Source: an uncultured Oscillospiraceae bacterium
GTDB lineage: Bacteria; Bacillota; Clostridia; Oscillospirales; Oscillospiraceae
Length of the DNA stretch: 36,703 nt
Direction: 5' to 3'
Assembly: GCA_910587785.1 (NCBI GenBank)
Contig: CAJUOA010000019.1
Location: 1 to 36,703, forward strand
Every line of letters starts with the position of its first letter. Position 1 is the stretch's first letter. The position numbers and the translations under genes were made by a program. This document shows, piece after piece, positions 15,422-23,095 of the stretch. The notes beneath the pieces are model-generated. The model was not told where the DNA came from and searched no databases. It saw nothing but the letters and a program-made list of their open reading frames with translations.

Positions 15422-16681
15422 ATGGGCATGACAATGACGCAAAAGATCCTCGCCGCCCACGCCGGGCTCCCGGCTGTGGAGGCGGGACAGCTCATCAGCG
15501 CCAGGCTGGACCTGGTGCTGGGCAACGACATCACCACCCCCGTGGCGGTCAACGAGTTCCAAAAGGCGGGCTTTGAGAGCGTCTTCGACAAGGACCGCAT
15601 CGCCATCGTCCTGGACCACTTCGTTCCCAACAAGGACATCAAGGCCGCCGAGCAGTCCAAGCAGTGCCGGGACTTCGCCTGCGCCCACTGCGTCAGCCAC
15701 TTCTACGACGTGGGCCAGATGGGCATTGAGCACGCCCTTCTCCCCGAGCAGGGTGTGGTCACCGCCGGGGACTGCGTCATCGGCGCGGACAGCCACACCT
15801 GCACTTACGGGGCCCTGGGGGCCTTCTCCACCGGCGTGGGGAGCACCGACATGGCCGCGGGTATGGCCACCGGCACGGCGTGGTTCAAGGTCCCCTCCGC
15901 CATCAGGTTTGAGCTGACGGGCGCTCTGCCCAAAAACTGCTCCGGCAAGGACGTCATTTTGACCATTATCGGCCAGATTGGCGTGGACGGGGCGCTGTAC
16001 AAGAGCATGGAGTTCGTGGGGGAGGGCGTGAAGAGCCTCACCATGGACGACCGCCTCTGCATCTGCAACATGGCCATCGAGGCCGGGGCAAAAAACGGCA
16101 TCTTCCCTGTGGACGATGTGACCCGGGCCTACATGGAGGGCCGGTGTGAGCGAGTGCCGGTGGAGTACCGGGCGGACCCGGACGCGGAATATGAGCGGAC
16201 GGTGGTTATCGACCTGGGGAAGATCGTGCCCACCGTGGCCTGCCCCCACCTGCCGGAGAATACGAAGCCCGCTGGCGAGCTGGGGAGCGTCAAGATCGAC
16301 CAGGTGGTCATCGGCAGCTGCACCAACGGGCGCATGGAGGACATGGAGGCCGCTTACCACACCCTCAAGGGAAAGAAGGTGGCCCCCGGCGTGCGGTGCA
16401 TCATCATCCCGGCCACCATGCAGATCTACCGCGGCTGCGTGGAGCGGGGCTACGTCACCGCCTTCATCGACGCCGGGGCCGTGGTCTCCACCCCCACCTG
16501 CGGGCCCTGCCTGGGCGGGTACATGGGCATCCTCGCCGCCGGGGAGCGGTGCGTCTCCACCACCAACCGGAACTTCGTGGGCCGCATGGGCCATGTGGAG
16601 AGCGAGGTGTACCTGGCGAGCCCCCGCACCGCCGCCGCAAGCGCCCTCACCGGATTTATCACCGAACCGAAGGAGGTCTGA
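15422..16681 (+). CDS. leuC: 3-isopropylmalate dehydratase, large subunit
   Basis: Aconitase-family large subunit that isomerises 2- to 3-isopropylmalate together with LeuD. It is 419 residues, the shorter bacterial/archaeal type rather than the 470-residue enterobacterial one. The 4Fe-4S ligands are Cys in IGSCTNGR and the two Cys in TPTCGPCLGG. The substrate-binding GADSHTCTYGALGAFSTGVG is clear. The ATG at 15422 lies nine bp after leuA, with GTGAGGATC upstream. Its 3' end carries the GGAGG site of leuD. Confidence 0.97.
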   Translation: MGMTMTQKILAAHAGLPAVEAGQLISARLDLVLGNDITTPVAVNEFQKAGFESVFDKDRIAIVLDHFVPNKDIKAAEQSKQCRDFACAHCVSHFYDVGQMGIEHALLPEQGVVTAGDCVIGADSHTCTYGALGAFSTGVGSTDMAAGMATGTAWFKVPSAIRFELTGALPKNCSGKDVILTIIGQIGVDGALYKSMEFVGEGVKSLTMDDRLCICNMAIEAGAKNGIFPVDDVTRAYMEGRCERVPVEYRADPDAEYERTVVIDLGKIVPTVACPHLPENTKPAGELGSVKIDQVVIGSCTNGRMEDMEAAYHTLKGKKVAPGVRCIIIPATMQIYRGCVERGYVTAFIDAGAVVSTPTCGPCLGGYMGILAAGERCVSTTNRNFVGRMGHVESEVYLASPRTAAASALTGFITEPKEV

Positions 16682-16686
16682 CCGAT

Positions 16687-17172
16687 ATGGAAACCAGAGG
16701 ACATGTTTTCAAATACCCCGACAACGTGGATACGGACGTCATCATCCCCGCCCGGTACCTGAACACCGCCGACGCCCGGGAGCTTGCCCAGCACTGCATG
16801 GAGGACATTGACAAGGACTTTGTGAAGCGGGTCCGGCCCGGGGACGTGATCGCGGCGGGCTGGAACTTCGGCTGCGGCTCCTCCCGGGAGCACGCGCCGC
16901 TGGTCATCAAGACCTGCGGCTGCGGGTGCGTCGTCGCCAAGAGCTTCGCCCGCATCTTCTACCGCAACGCCATCAACATCGGCCTGCCCATCCTGGAGTG
17001 CGAGGCCGCGGCGGACGCGCTCTCCGCCGGGGACGAGGTCAGCATTGACTTCGGTACCGGCGTCATCACCGATCTCACCACCGGGGAGCGCTTCCAGGCC
17101 CAGCCCTTCCCGGCCTTCATCCAGAACATCATCGCCAAGGGCGGGCTCCTGGCCTCCCTGAAGGAGGGCTGA
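16687..17172 (+). CDS. leuD: 3-isopropylmalate dehydratase, small subunit
   Basis: Swivelling subunit of isopropylmalate isomerase, 161 residues. It has the family signatures NVDTDVIIPARYLNT (13-27) and NFGCGSSREHAPLVIK, where the Ser-Arg pair contacts substrate. The start is ATG at 16687 with GGAGG seven bases after it begins to overlap the leuC end. A frame open further upstream lies inside leuC and is not coding. It is short, like partners of the 420-residue LeuC type. Confidence 0.97.
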   Translation: METRGHVFKYPDNVDTDVIIPARYLNTADARELAQHCMEDIDKDFVKRVRPGDVIAAGWNFGCGSSREHAPLVIKTCGCGCVVAKSFARIFYRNAINIGLPILECEAAADALSAGDEVSIDFGTGVITDLTTGERFQAQPFPAFIQNIIAKGGLLASLKEG

Positions 17173-17175
17173 GCC

Positions 17176-18267
17176 GTGGAGAAGAAGATCGCGGTGATCC
17201 GGGGCGACGGCATCGGCCCGGAGATCATAGGCGAGGCCGTAGCGGTGCTGGATGCCGTGGCGGCGCTGTACGGCCACACCTTCACCTATGACGAGGTCAT
17301 TATGGGCGGCGAGGCCTGCAACAGGTGGGGCGACCCCCTGCCTCCGGAGATGCTGCAAAAGTGTCTGGACAGCGACAGCGTCCTTCTCGGCGCGGTGGGG
17401 GGGCCCAAGTGGAACGCCCTTCCGGCGGAGAAGCGCCCTGAAAAGGGCCTCCTGCGCCTGCGCTCCGGCATGGAGGTCTTCAGCAACAACCGTCCGGCAA
17501 AGATCTGGCCCCAGCTTGCGGACGCCTCCCCCCTGCGGCCTGAGATCGTGGCCAGGGGCATCGACTTTATCATCGTCCGGGAGCTCACCGGCGGCATCTA
17601 CTTCGGAGAGCACCGCACCGACCACGCCGGGGAGATCAAGGCCGTGGACGTGATGGCCTACACGGAGAGCGAGATCGAGCGCATCGGCCGCATCGGCTTT
17701 GAGACCGCCCGGAAGCGGGATAAGCGCCTCTGCTCTGTGGAAAAGAGCAACGTTCTCGACTGCTCCCGCCTCTGGAAGGCGGTGATGCACCGTCTGGCGG
17801 AGGAGTACCCGGACGTGGAACTGACCGACATGCTGGTGGACAACTGCGCCATGCAGATCGTGAAGGACCCCGCCCAGTTCGATGTGATCGTCACGGAGAA
17901 CATGTTCGGGGACATCCTCTCCGACGAGGCGTCCATGATCACCGGGTCCATCGGCATGATCCCCTCCTCCAGCCTGGGGGAGGGCACCCGGGGCCTCTAC
18001 GAGCCCATCCACGGCTCCGCCCCGGATATCGCGGGCAAGGACATCGCCAACCCCACCGGCGCCATCCTGGCCGCGGCCATGATGCTCCGCTACAGCTTCG
18101 ACCTGGAGCGGGAGGCGTCCTGCATCGAGCGGGCGGTCTCCTCCGTCCTGGACGCGGGGTACCGCACTGCGGACATCCTCCCCGCCGGGGAGGCGGGGGC
18201 GTCCTGCAAGAAGGCGGGCTGCCGGGATATGGGGCGGCTCATCATCGAACATCTCACAAAGGAGTGA
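17176..18267 (+). CDS. leuB: 3-isopropylmalate dehydrogenase
   Basis: NAD-dependent oxidative decarboxylation of 3-isopropylmalate to 2-ketoisocaproate. The 363-residue protein of the isocitrate/isopropylmalate dehydrogenase family shows RGDGIGPEI near the N-terminus, LRSGMEVFSNNRPAK, the leucine-type signature ELTGGIYFGEHR, VEKSNVLDCSRLWK, and the metal and NAD region LYEPIHGSAPDIAGKDIANP. The start is GTG at 17176, three bases after leuD stops, with GGAGGG overlapping the leuD end. The gene ends within the ilvB ribosome binding site. Confidence 0.97.
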   Translation: MEKKIAVIRGDGIGPEIIGEAVAVLDAVAALYGHTFTYDEVIMGGEACNRWGDPLPPEMLQKCLDSDSVLLGAVGGPKWNALPAEKRPEKGLLRLRSGMEVFSNNRPAKIWPQLADASPLRPEIVARGIDFIIVRELTGGIYFGEHRTDHAGEIKAVDVMAYTESEIERIGRIGFETARKRDKRLCSVEKSNVLDCSRLWKAVMHRLAEEYPDVELTDMLVDNCAMQIVKDPAQFDVIVTENMFGDILSDEASMITGSIGMIPSSSLGEGTRGLYEPIHGSAPDIAGKDIANPTGAILAAAMMLRYSFDLEREASCIERAVSSVLDAGYRTADILPAGEAGASCKKAGCRDMGRLIIEHLTKE

Positions 18268-18273
18268 TGATTC

Positions 18274-19941
18274 TTGATATTATCCGGCGCTGACATCGTT
18301 GTCAGAACACTTATCGAGCAGGGCTGCGAAGTGGTCTTCGGCTACCCCGGCGGGCAGATCATCAACGTCTACGACTCCCTGTACAAGTACCGGGACGAGC
18401 TCCGCCACGTCCTCACCGCCCACGAGCAGGGCGCGGCCCACGCCGCCGACGGCTACGCCCGCTCCACCGGGAGGCCCGGGGTGGTCATCGCCACCAGCGG
18501 CCCCGGGGCTACCAACCTGGTCACGGGCATCGCCACCGCCTTTCTGGACTCCGTGCCCCTGGTGGCCATCACCGGGAACGTGCCCAGCTCTCAGATCGGC
18601 ACCGACTCCTTCCAGGAGATCGACATCACCGGTATCACCCTCCCCATCACCAAGCACAACTACTTCGCCGGCTCCGTGGAGACCCTGGCGGACACCATCC
18701 GGGAGGCCTTCCAGCTGGCCATGAGCGGCCGTCCCGGCCCGGTGCTGGTGGACATCCCCAAGGACGTGCAGCAGGCCACATGCGACTACGAGCCCCGGCT
18801 CCCCATCACCGCCGCGCCGCCCCACCCGGCCAAGGACATCCGCATCCAGGAGGCGGCGCGGTGCATCAACGACGCCCAGCGGCCCTTCCTCTACTTCGGC
18901 GGCGGGCTCATCACCAGCGGGGCCGAGGCCGAGCTCCTGGAGATGGCCGAAAAGCTGGACGCCCCCGTGGGGTGCTCCCTCATGGGCATCTCCGGCGTGC
19001 CCACGGACCACCCCCGCTTCCTGGGGATGCAGGGGATGCACGGCCACTACGCCTGCTCCATGTCCATGCACCACGCCGACTGCATCGTCGCCCTGGGGGT
19101 CCGGTTCAACGACCGGGTCACCGGCGACCGGACCAAGTTCGCCCGGGGGACGAAGATCGTCCACATCGACGTGGACGGCTCCGAGTTCAGCAAGACCGTC
19201 CCCGCCGCCCACGGCCTGCGGGGGGATGTGAAGCTGACGCTGCAAAAGCTATTGCCCCTCCTCCGGGAGACCCGGCGGCCCCAGTGGCAGGAGGAGATCG
19301 CGAAATTCAAGGCCGAGGAGCGTCAGAGCGCCGACCAGCGCCCCGGCATGACCCCGAAAAACGTCCTGGAGGCGGTGAACCGCCGCCTGGGGCCCGCCAC
19401 CCCCGTAGCCACCGACGTGGGACAGCACCAGATGTGGGCCGCGCAGTACTTGCGGATGCGCACCCCCCGGCGCTTCCTCTCCAGCGGCGGGCTGGGGACC
19501 ATGGGCTTCGGCCTGGGGGCGGCCATCGGCGGGGCCCTCGGGACCGGGGAGCGCTCGGTCCTCGTCACCGGGGACGGCAGCTTCGGCATGTGCCTCAACG
19601 AGCTGGCCACCGCCGTCAAGGAGAACGTGCCCGTGGTGATCCTCATCATGAATAACGGCGTCCTGGGCATGGTCCGGCAGTGGCAGACCCTCTTCTTCGA
19701 CAAGCACTACTCCAACACCATCCTGGACCGGAAGACCGACTTCGTCCGCTTAGCGGAGGCCTTCGGGGCCCGAGGTGAGGCGGCGGCGGACCTTGAGGCT
19801 CTGAACGCCGCCCTGGACCGGGCCTTTGCCGCGGATGGTCCCTACCTCATCGACTGCGCCATCGGCAAGGACGAATTTGTCCTGCCCATGCTCCCCCCCG
19901 GCGGCAGTATGGACGACATCATCGTAAAGGCGGGTGGCTGA
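18274..19941 (+). CDS. ilvB: Acetolactate synthase, large (catalytic) subunit
   Basis: Thiamine-diphosphate enzyme that joins two pyruvates to acetolactate (or pyruvate and 2-ketobutyrate). It has 555 residues in three domains. The catalytic Glu lies in TAHEQGAAHAADGYAR. The ThDP/Mg motif begins TGDGSFGM and ends with the Asn of IMNNGVLGMVRQWQ. The herbicide-site region SGPGATNLVTGIATA is present. The start is TTG at 18274 with AAAGGAG upstream, the only sensible start for the N-terminal SGADIVVRTL. It is followed with one-base spacing by ilvN. Confidence 0.97.
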   Translation: MILSGADIVVRTLIEQGCEVVFGYPGGQIINVYDSLYKYRDELRHVLTAHEQGAAHAADGYARSTGRPGVVIATSGPGATNLVTGIATAFLDSVPLVAITGNVPSSQIGTDSFQEIDITGITLPITKHNYFAGSVETLADTIREAFQLAMSGRPGPVLVDIPKDVQQATCDYEPRLPITAAPPHPAKDIRIQEAARCINDAQRPFLYFGGGLITSGAEAELLEMAEKLDAPVGCSLMGISGVPTDHPRFLGMQGMHGHYACSMSMHHADCIVALGVRFNDRVTGDRTKFARGTKIVHIDVDGSEFSKTVPAAHGLRGDVKLTLQKLLPLLRETRRPQWQEEIAKFKAEERQSADQRPGMTPKNVLEAVNRRLGPATPVATDVGQHQMWAAQYLRMRTPRRFLSSGGLGTMGFGLGAAIGGALGTGERSVLVTGDGSFGMCLNELATAVKENVPVVILIMNNGVLGMVRQWQTLFFDKHYSNTILDRKTDFVRLAEAFGARGEAAADLEALNAALDRAFAADGPYLIDCAIGKDEFVLPMLPPGGSMDDIIVKAGG

Positions 19942-19942
19942 T

Positions 19943-20449
19943 ATGCAGCGGTACACCGTGGCCGTGCTGGTGCGCAACCAGTTCGGCGTCTTGAACCGGG
20001 TGACCAGCATGTTCCGGCGGCGGCGGTTCAACATCGACAGCCTGACGGTCAGCGAGACCGAATCGGCGGACTACTCCCGCATCACAGTCCAGTTCGCCGG
20101 GGAGGAGGTCACCAAGCAGCAGCTGGTCAACCAGCTCTACAAGCTGCCGGACATCTGCTCCATCCGGGAGCTGGAGGGCGCAAGCTCCATCAGCTTTGAG
20201 CTGTTGCTCATCAAGCTGAGAAACGACCCCGCCGCCCGGGACAGCATCCGCGCGGCGGCGGACGCCTTCAAGGCGGAGACGGTGGACTATACCCGGGAAT
20301 CCATCGTCCTCCGGGTCACCGCCGACAGCGTCCGGATCGACAGCTTCCTGGACCTCATGCGGGACTATGACATCCTGGAGATCTGCCGCACCGGGGTGGT
20401 CTCCCTGGAGCGGGGCGCGGAGACGATCCGCTCGGGGATGCAGGTCTGA
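19943..20449 (+). CDS. ilvN: Acetolactate synthase, regulatory subunit (copy 1)
   Basis: The 168-residue IlvN/IlvH-type subunit that activates IlvB and confers valine feedback. The N-terminal ACT domain reads YTVAVLVRNQFGVLNRVTSM (about residues 4-23), and a C-terminal ALS domain ends near LEICRTGVVSLERG. The ATG at 19943 immediately follows the ilvB stop (TGATATG), so it is coupled. A GTG nine bases earlier is also possible. A closely similar second copy follows at 20479. Confidence 0.95.
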   Translation: MQRYTVAVLVRNQFGVLNRVTSMFRRRRFNIDSLTVSETESADYSRITVQFAGEEVTKQQLVNQLYKLPDICSIRELEGASSISFELLLIKLRNDPAARDSIRAAADAFKAETVDYTRESIVLRVTADSVRIDSFLDLMRDYDILEICRTGVVSLERGAETIRSGMQV

Positions 20450-20478
20450 GGGGCAGGCCCATTGAGAAAGGCAGGTGA

Positions 20479-20991
20479 CTGAAAATCAAGAGGTATACCT
20501 TAGCGGTGCTGGTCCACAACCAGTTCGGCGTCCTCAACCGGGTGACCAGCATGTTCCGGCGGCGGCAGTTCAACATCTGCTCCCTTGCGGTCAGCGAGAC
20601 GGAGTCCGACGCCTACTCCCGCATTACCATCCAGTCCGAGGGCGACGAGATCAAGAAGGAGCAGCTCATCAACCAGCTCTACAAGCTGCCGGACGTCTGC
20701 TCCGTCGGGGAGCTGGACCCCCTGGAGACCGTGAGCCGGGAGCTGCTGCTCATCAAGGTGCGAAACGACCCCGCCGCCCGGGGGGACATCCGCTCCGCCT
20801 CCGACGCCTACGAGGGCAAGGTGGTGGACTATACCAAGGACGCCATCATCATTCAGGTGGTGGGCGACAACCGGAAGATCGACAACTTCATCGAACTCAT
20901 GCGGGAGTTTGAGATCATGGAGATCTCCCGCACCGGCGTCATCGCCCTCCAGCGGGGCGAGACCTCCATCCGAAGGGTGACGAACCTGTGA
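20479..20991 (+). CDS. ilvN: Acetolactate synthase, regulatory subunit (copy 2)
   Basis: Tandem paralogue of the preceding ilvN, roughly 60% identical by eye across its length. The N-terminal ACT strand (KRYTLAVLVHNQFGVLN) is intact only if translation starts before the first ATG/GTG-type codon at 20506. The only upstream in-frame options after the TGA at 20476 are CTG at 20479 and ATC at 20485. CTG has AAAGG seven bases upstream and is chosen, giving 170 residues. Differences such as Cys for Asp in NICSLAV suggest a different valine response or a role with another large subunit. The gene is probably functional, given an intact frame and conservation along the whole protein. Confidence 0.85.
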   Translation: MKIKRYTLAVLVHNQFGVLNRVTSMFRRRQFNICSLAVSETESDAYSRITIQSEGDEIKKEQLINQLYKLPDVCSVGELDPLETVSRELLLIKVRNDPAARGDIRSASDAYEGKVVDYTKDAIIIQVVGDNRKIDNFIELMREFEIMEISRTGVIALQRGETSIRRVTNL

Positions 20992-21002
20992 GGGCAGTCC
21001 TT

Positions 21003-21073
21003 CCTTTTTCTTTGTGTACAAAGAAAAAGGATGGGAAAAAGAAAAACTTTTTGCGGCGAAACGTTGTTTCGCC
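21003..21073. repeat. Two palindromic hairpins between ilvN copy 2 and ilvC
   Basis: Hairpin 1: 12-bp stem CCTTTTTCTTTG/CAAAGAAAAAGG (21003-21014, 21019-21030) with loop TGTA. Hairpin 2: 8-bp stem GGCGAAAC/GTTTCGCC (21055-21062, 21066-21073). A weaker AAAAAG/CTTTTT pair lies between them. The AT-rich A/T block contrasts with the operon around it. It could cut or stabilise the mRNA, or be a mobile palindromic repeat. Confidence 0.75.
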
Positions 21074-21108
21074 TATGAAAAATCATTCTGAAAAAGAGGT
21101 AAAACATC

Positions 21109-22125
21109 ATGGCAAGGATCTTCTATCAGCAGGACTGCGACCTGCAAAAGCTGGCGAACAAGACAGTGGCCATCATCGGCTACGGCTCCCAGGGCCACGC
21201 CCACGCCCTGAACCTGAAGGACAGCGGCGTGAAGGTGATCGTGGGCCTCTACGAGGGCAGTAAGAGCTGGGCCAAGGCGGAGGCCCAGGGCCTCACCGTC
21301 ATGACCGCCGCCGGTGCCGCCAAGGCCGCCGACATCATCATGATCCTCATCAACGACGAGAAGCAGGCCGCCCTCTACCGGGAATCCATCGAACCCAACC
21401 TCACCGAGGGCAAGACTCTGGCCTTTGCCCACGGCTTCAACATCCACTTCGGCTGCATCAAGCCCCCCAAGAACGTCAACGTCATCATGATCGCCCCCAA
21501 GGGCCCCGGCCACACGGTGCGCAGCGAGTACCAGGCGGGCAAGGGCGTGCCCTGCCTCATCGCCGTGGAGCAGGACGCCACCGGAGACGCCTGGGACATC
21601 GGCCTCGCCTACGCCCTGGGCATCGGCGGCGCCAGGGCGGGCGTTCTGGAGACCACCTTCCGCACCGAGACCGAGACTGACCTCTTCGGCGAACAGGCGG
21701 TGCTCTGCGGCGGCGTGTGCGCACTGATGCAGGCGGGCTTCGAGACCCTGGTGGAGGCGGGCTACGACCCCCGCAACGCCTACTTCGAGTGCATCCACGA
21801 GATGAAGCTCATCGTCGACCTCATCTACCAGAGCGGCTTTGCCGGAATGCGCTACTCCATCTCCAACACCGCCGAGTACGGCGACTATATCACCGGCCCC
21901 AAGCTCATCACCGAGGAGACCAAGAAGACCATGAAGAAGATCCTCTCCGACATCCAGGACGGCACCTTTGCCAAGGACTTCCTCCTGGATATGTCCAGCG
22001 CCGGGGCCCAGGTCCACTTCAACGCCATGCGGAAGAAGGCTTCCGAGCACCCCGCCGAGATCGTGGGGGCCGACATCCGCAAGCTCTACAGCTGGTCCGA
22101 CGAGGATAAGCTCATCAACAACTAA
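21109..22125 (+). CDS. ilvC: Ketol-acid reductoisomerase (class I)
   Basis: Converts acetolactate to 2,3-dihydroxyisovalerate, using Mg2+ and NAD(P)H. The 338-residue class I enzyme has the Rossmann motif IIGYGSQGHAHALNLKDSG and the cofactor loop LYEGSKSWAKA, whose two Ser fit phosphate binding and thus NADPH. The knotted C-terminal domain has ETETDLFGEQAVLCGG with the metal-binding Asp and Glu, and the HE of CIHEMKLIVDLIYQSG. The ATG at 21109 follows an AGAGG site. It comes after the hairpin-rich gap, so it may be expressed at a different level from ilvB-ilvN. Confidence 0.97.
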   Translation: MARIFYQQDCDLQKLANKTVAIIGYGSQGHAHALNLKDSGVKVIVGLYEGSKSWAKAEAQGLTVMTAAGAAKAADIIMILINDEKQAALYRESIEPNLTEGKTLAFAHGFNIHFGCIKPPKNVNVIMIAPKGPGHTVRSEYQAGKGVPCLIAVEQDATGDAWDIGLAYALGIGGARAGVLETTFRTETETDLFGEQAVLCGGVCALMQAGFETLVEAGYDPRNAYFECIHEMKLIVDLIYQSGFAGMRYSISNTAEYGDYITGPKLITEETKKTMKKILSDIQDGTFAKDFLLDMSSAGAQVHFNAMRKKASEHPAEIVGADIRKLYSWSDEDKLINN

Positions 22126-22142
22126 GCAAGGAGGCCGGGGCC

Positions 22143-23030
22143 ATGACAGACCAGGACAACGCGCTCTTCCAGCAGAACCTCTTCGACATCTACACCGGCA
22201 TCCTCTTCAACAACCAGTCCTTCGCGGCGGGCCCGGGGGCGGGAGAGATCACCTACGACTTCGCCTGCCCGGAGTACCGGACCCTCGTCGAGCGCTACGG
22301 CATCGACCGGACCGCCGGAGAGGGTACGGCCTTTGACCGGAGCGTCCGGCTCCTGCACTGGATGGCCCCCCGGCTCACCCACAAGGGAGACTACGACAAC
22401 CATGTCCCCGTCAACGCCCTGGACCTGCTGGAGTACAGCCTGGACAACCCTGCGCAGGGCATCAACTGCGTGAACAAGGCGAAAATTCTGGCGGAGTGCT
22501 GTCTGGCCCTGGGCATCTATGCCCGGCGGGCGCATCTCATGCCCTACTCCCCCTACGACGGGGACAACCATGTGGTCACGGAGGTCTACGATCCGGAAAA
22601 GGGCTGGGTGATGCTGGATCCGTCCATGGACGGCTATTTCGTAGACGAGGCGGGACAGCCCCTCTCCGTCCTCGCCATGCGGGAGAAGCTGGCAGAGCAG
22701 GCGAACGTCTCCTTCGCCCTCTGCGAGGAGGATAAGACGGACATCCGGAAGCTGATGGACGTCCACAGGGAGGACAATGCCTATTTTGCCAAGAACCTCT
22801 TCCGCATCGCTGTGGACCGCCATAACGGCTTCGGCGACGGGGACCGGGAGGCATTGTGGCTGGTCCCGGCGGGGTGCGATGTGACACGGACCACCCTGGC
22901 TAATATCGACTACCGGATGCGGCGCTATCCGGCGGGGGAGGAGGCGTTCCGCAAGTGGCGGGAGAGCGTCCAGGCCCAGCCGGCCCCGACGCCTCAGAAC
23001 GTGGAGCTCTTCACCGCGCCGCCCCAATAA
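22143..23030 (+). CDS. Transglutaminase-like cysteine protein inside the BCAA operon
   Basis: A 295-residue cytoplasmic-looking protein with no signal peptide. A transglutaminase-like catalytic triad is visible: Cys109 in GINCVNKAKILAECCLALGI, His143 in GDNHVVTEVYD and Asp159 in GWVMLDPSMDGYFVD. Such folds act as proteases, amidases or deglycating/transamidating enzymes. It lies 17 bp after ilvC and 65 bp before ilvD, so it is part of the leu-ilv transcript. No role in branched-chain synthesis is known for this fold. It may process a peptide or amide substrate, or only share expression. The acidic N-terminal 70 residues and Pro-rich C-terminus are not recognised. Confidence 0.78.
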   Translation: MTDQDNALFQQNLFDIYTGILFNNQSFAAGPGAGEITYDFACPEYRTLVERYGIDRTAGEGTAFDRSVRLLHWMAPRLTHKGDYDNHVPVNALDLLEYSLDNPAQGINCVNKAKILAECCLALGIYARRAHLMPYSPYDGDNHVVTEVYDPEKGWVMLDPSMDGYFVDEAGQPLSVLAMREKLAEQANVSFALCEEDKTDIRKLMDVHREDNAYFAKNLFRIAVDRHNGFGDGDREALWLVPAGCDVTRTTLANIDYRMRRYPAGEEAFRKWRESVQAQPAPTPQNVELFTAPPQ

Positions 23031-23046
23031 ACACTTAAAACGCTGA

Positions 23047-23074
23047 AAGGCCCTGCCGTTTCCGGCGGGGCCTT
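23047..23074 (+). terminator. Hairpin between the transglutaminase-like gene and ilvD
   Basis: A 12-bp stem with one G-U pair (AAGGCCCTGCCG with CGGCGGGGCCTT) and a four-base loop. It is followed only by GTAAG, without a T run, so it is more likely a partial terminator or mRNA-processing hairpin than a full stop. Confidence 0.5.
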
Positions 23075-23095
23075 GTAAGAAAGAAGGTTTCTATA

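Noticed and set aside
20506..20991. GTG at 20506 as the start of the second ilvN.
   Set aside because: It would delete most of the first beta strand of the ACT domain, which is conserved upstream in frame back to the CTG at 20479.
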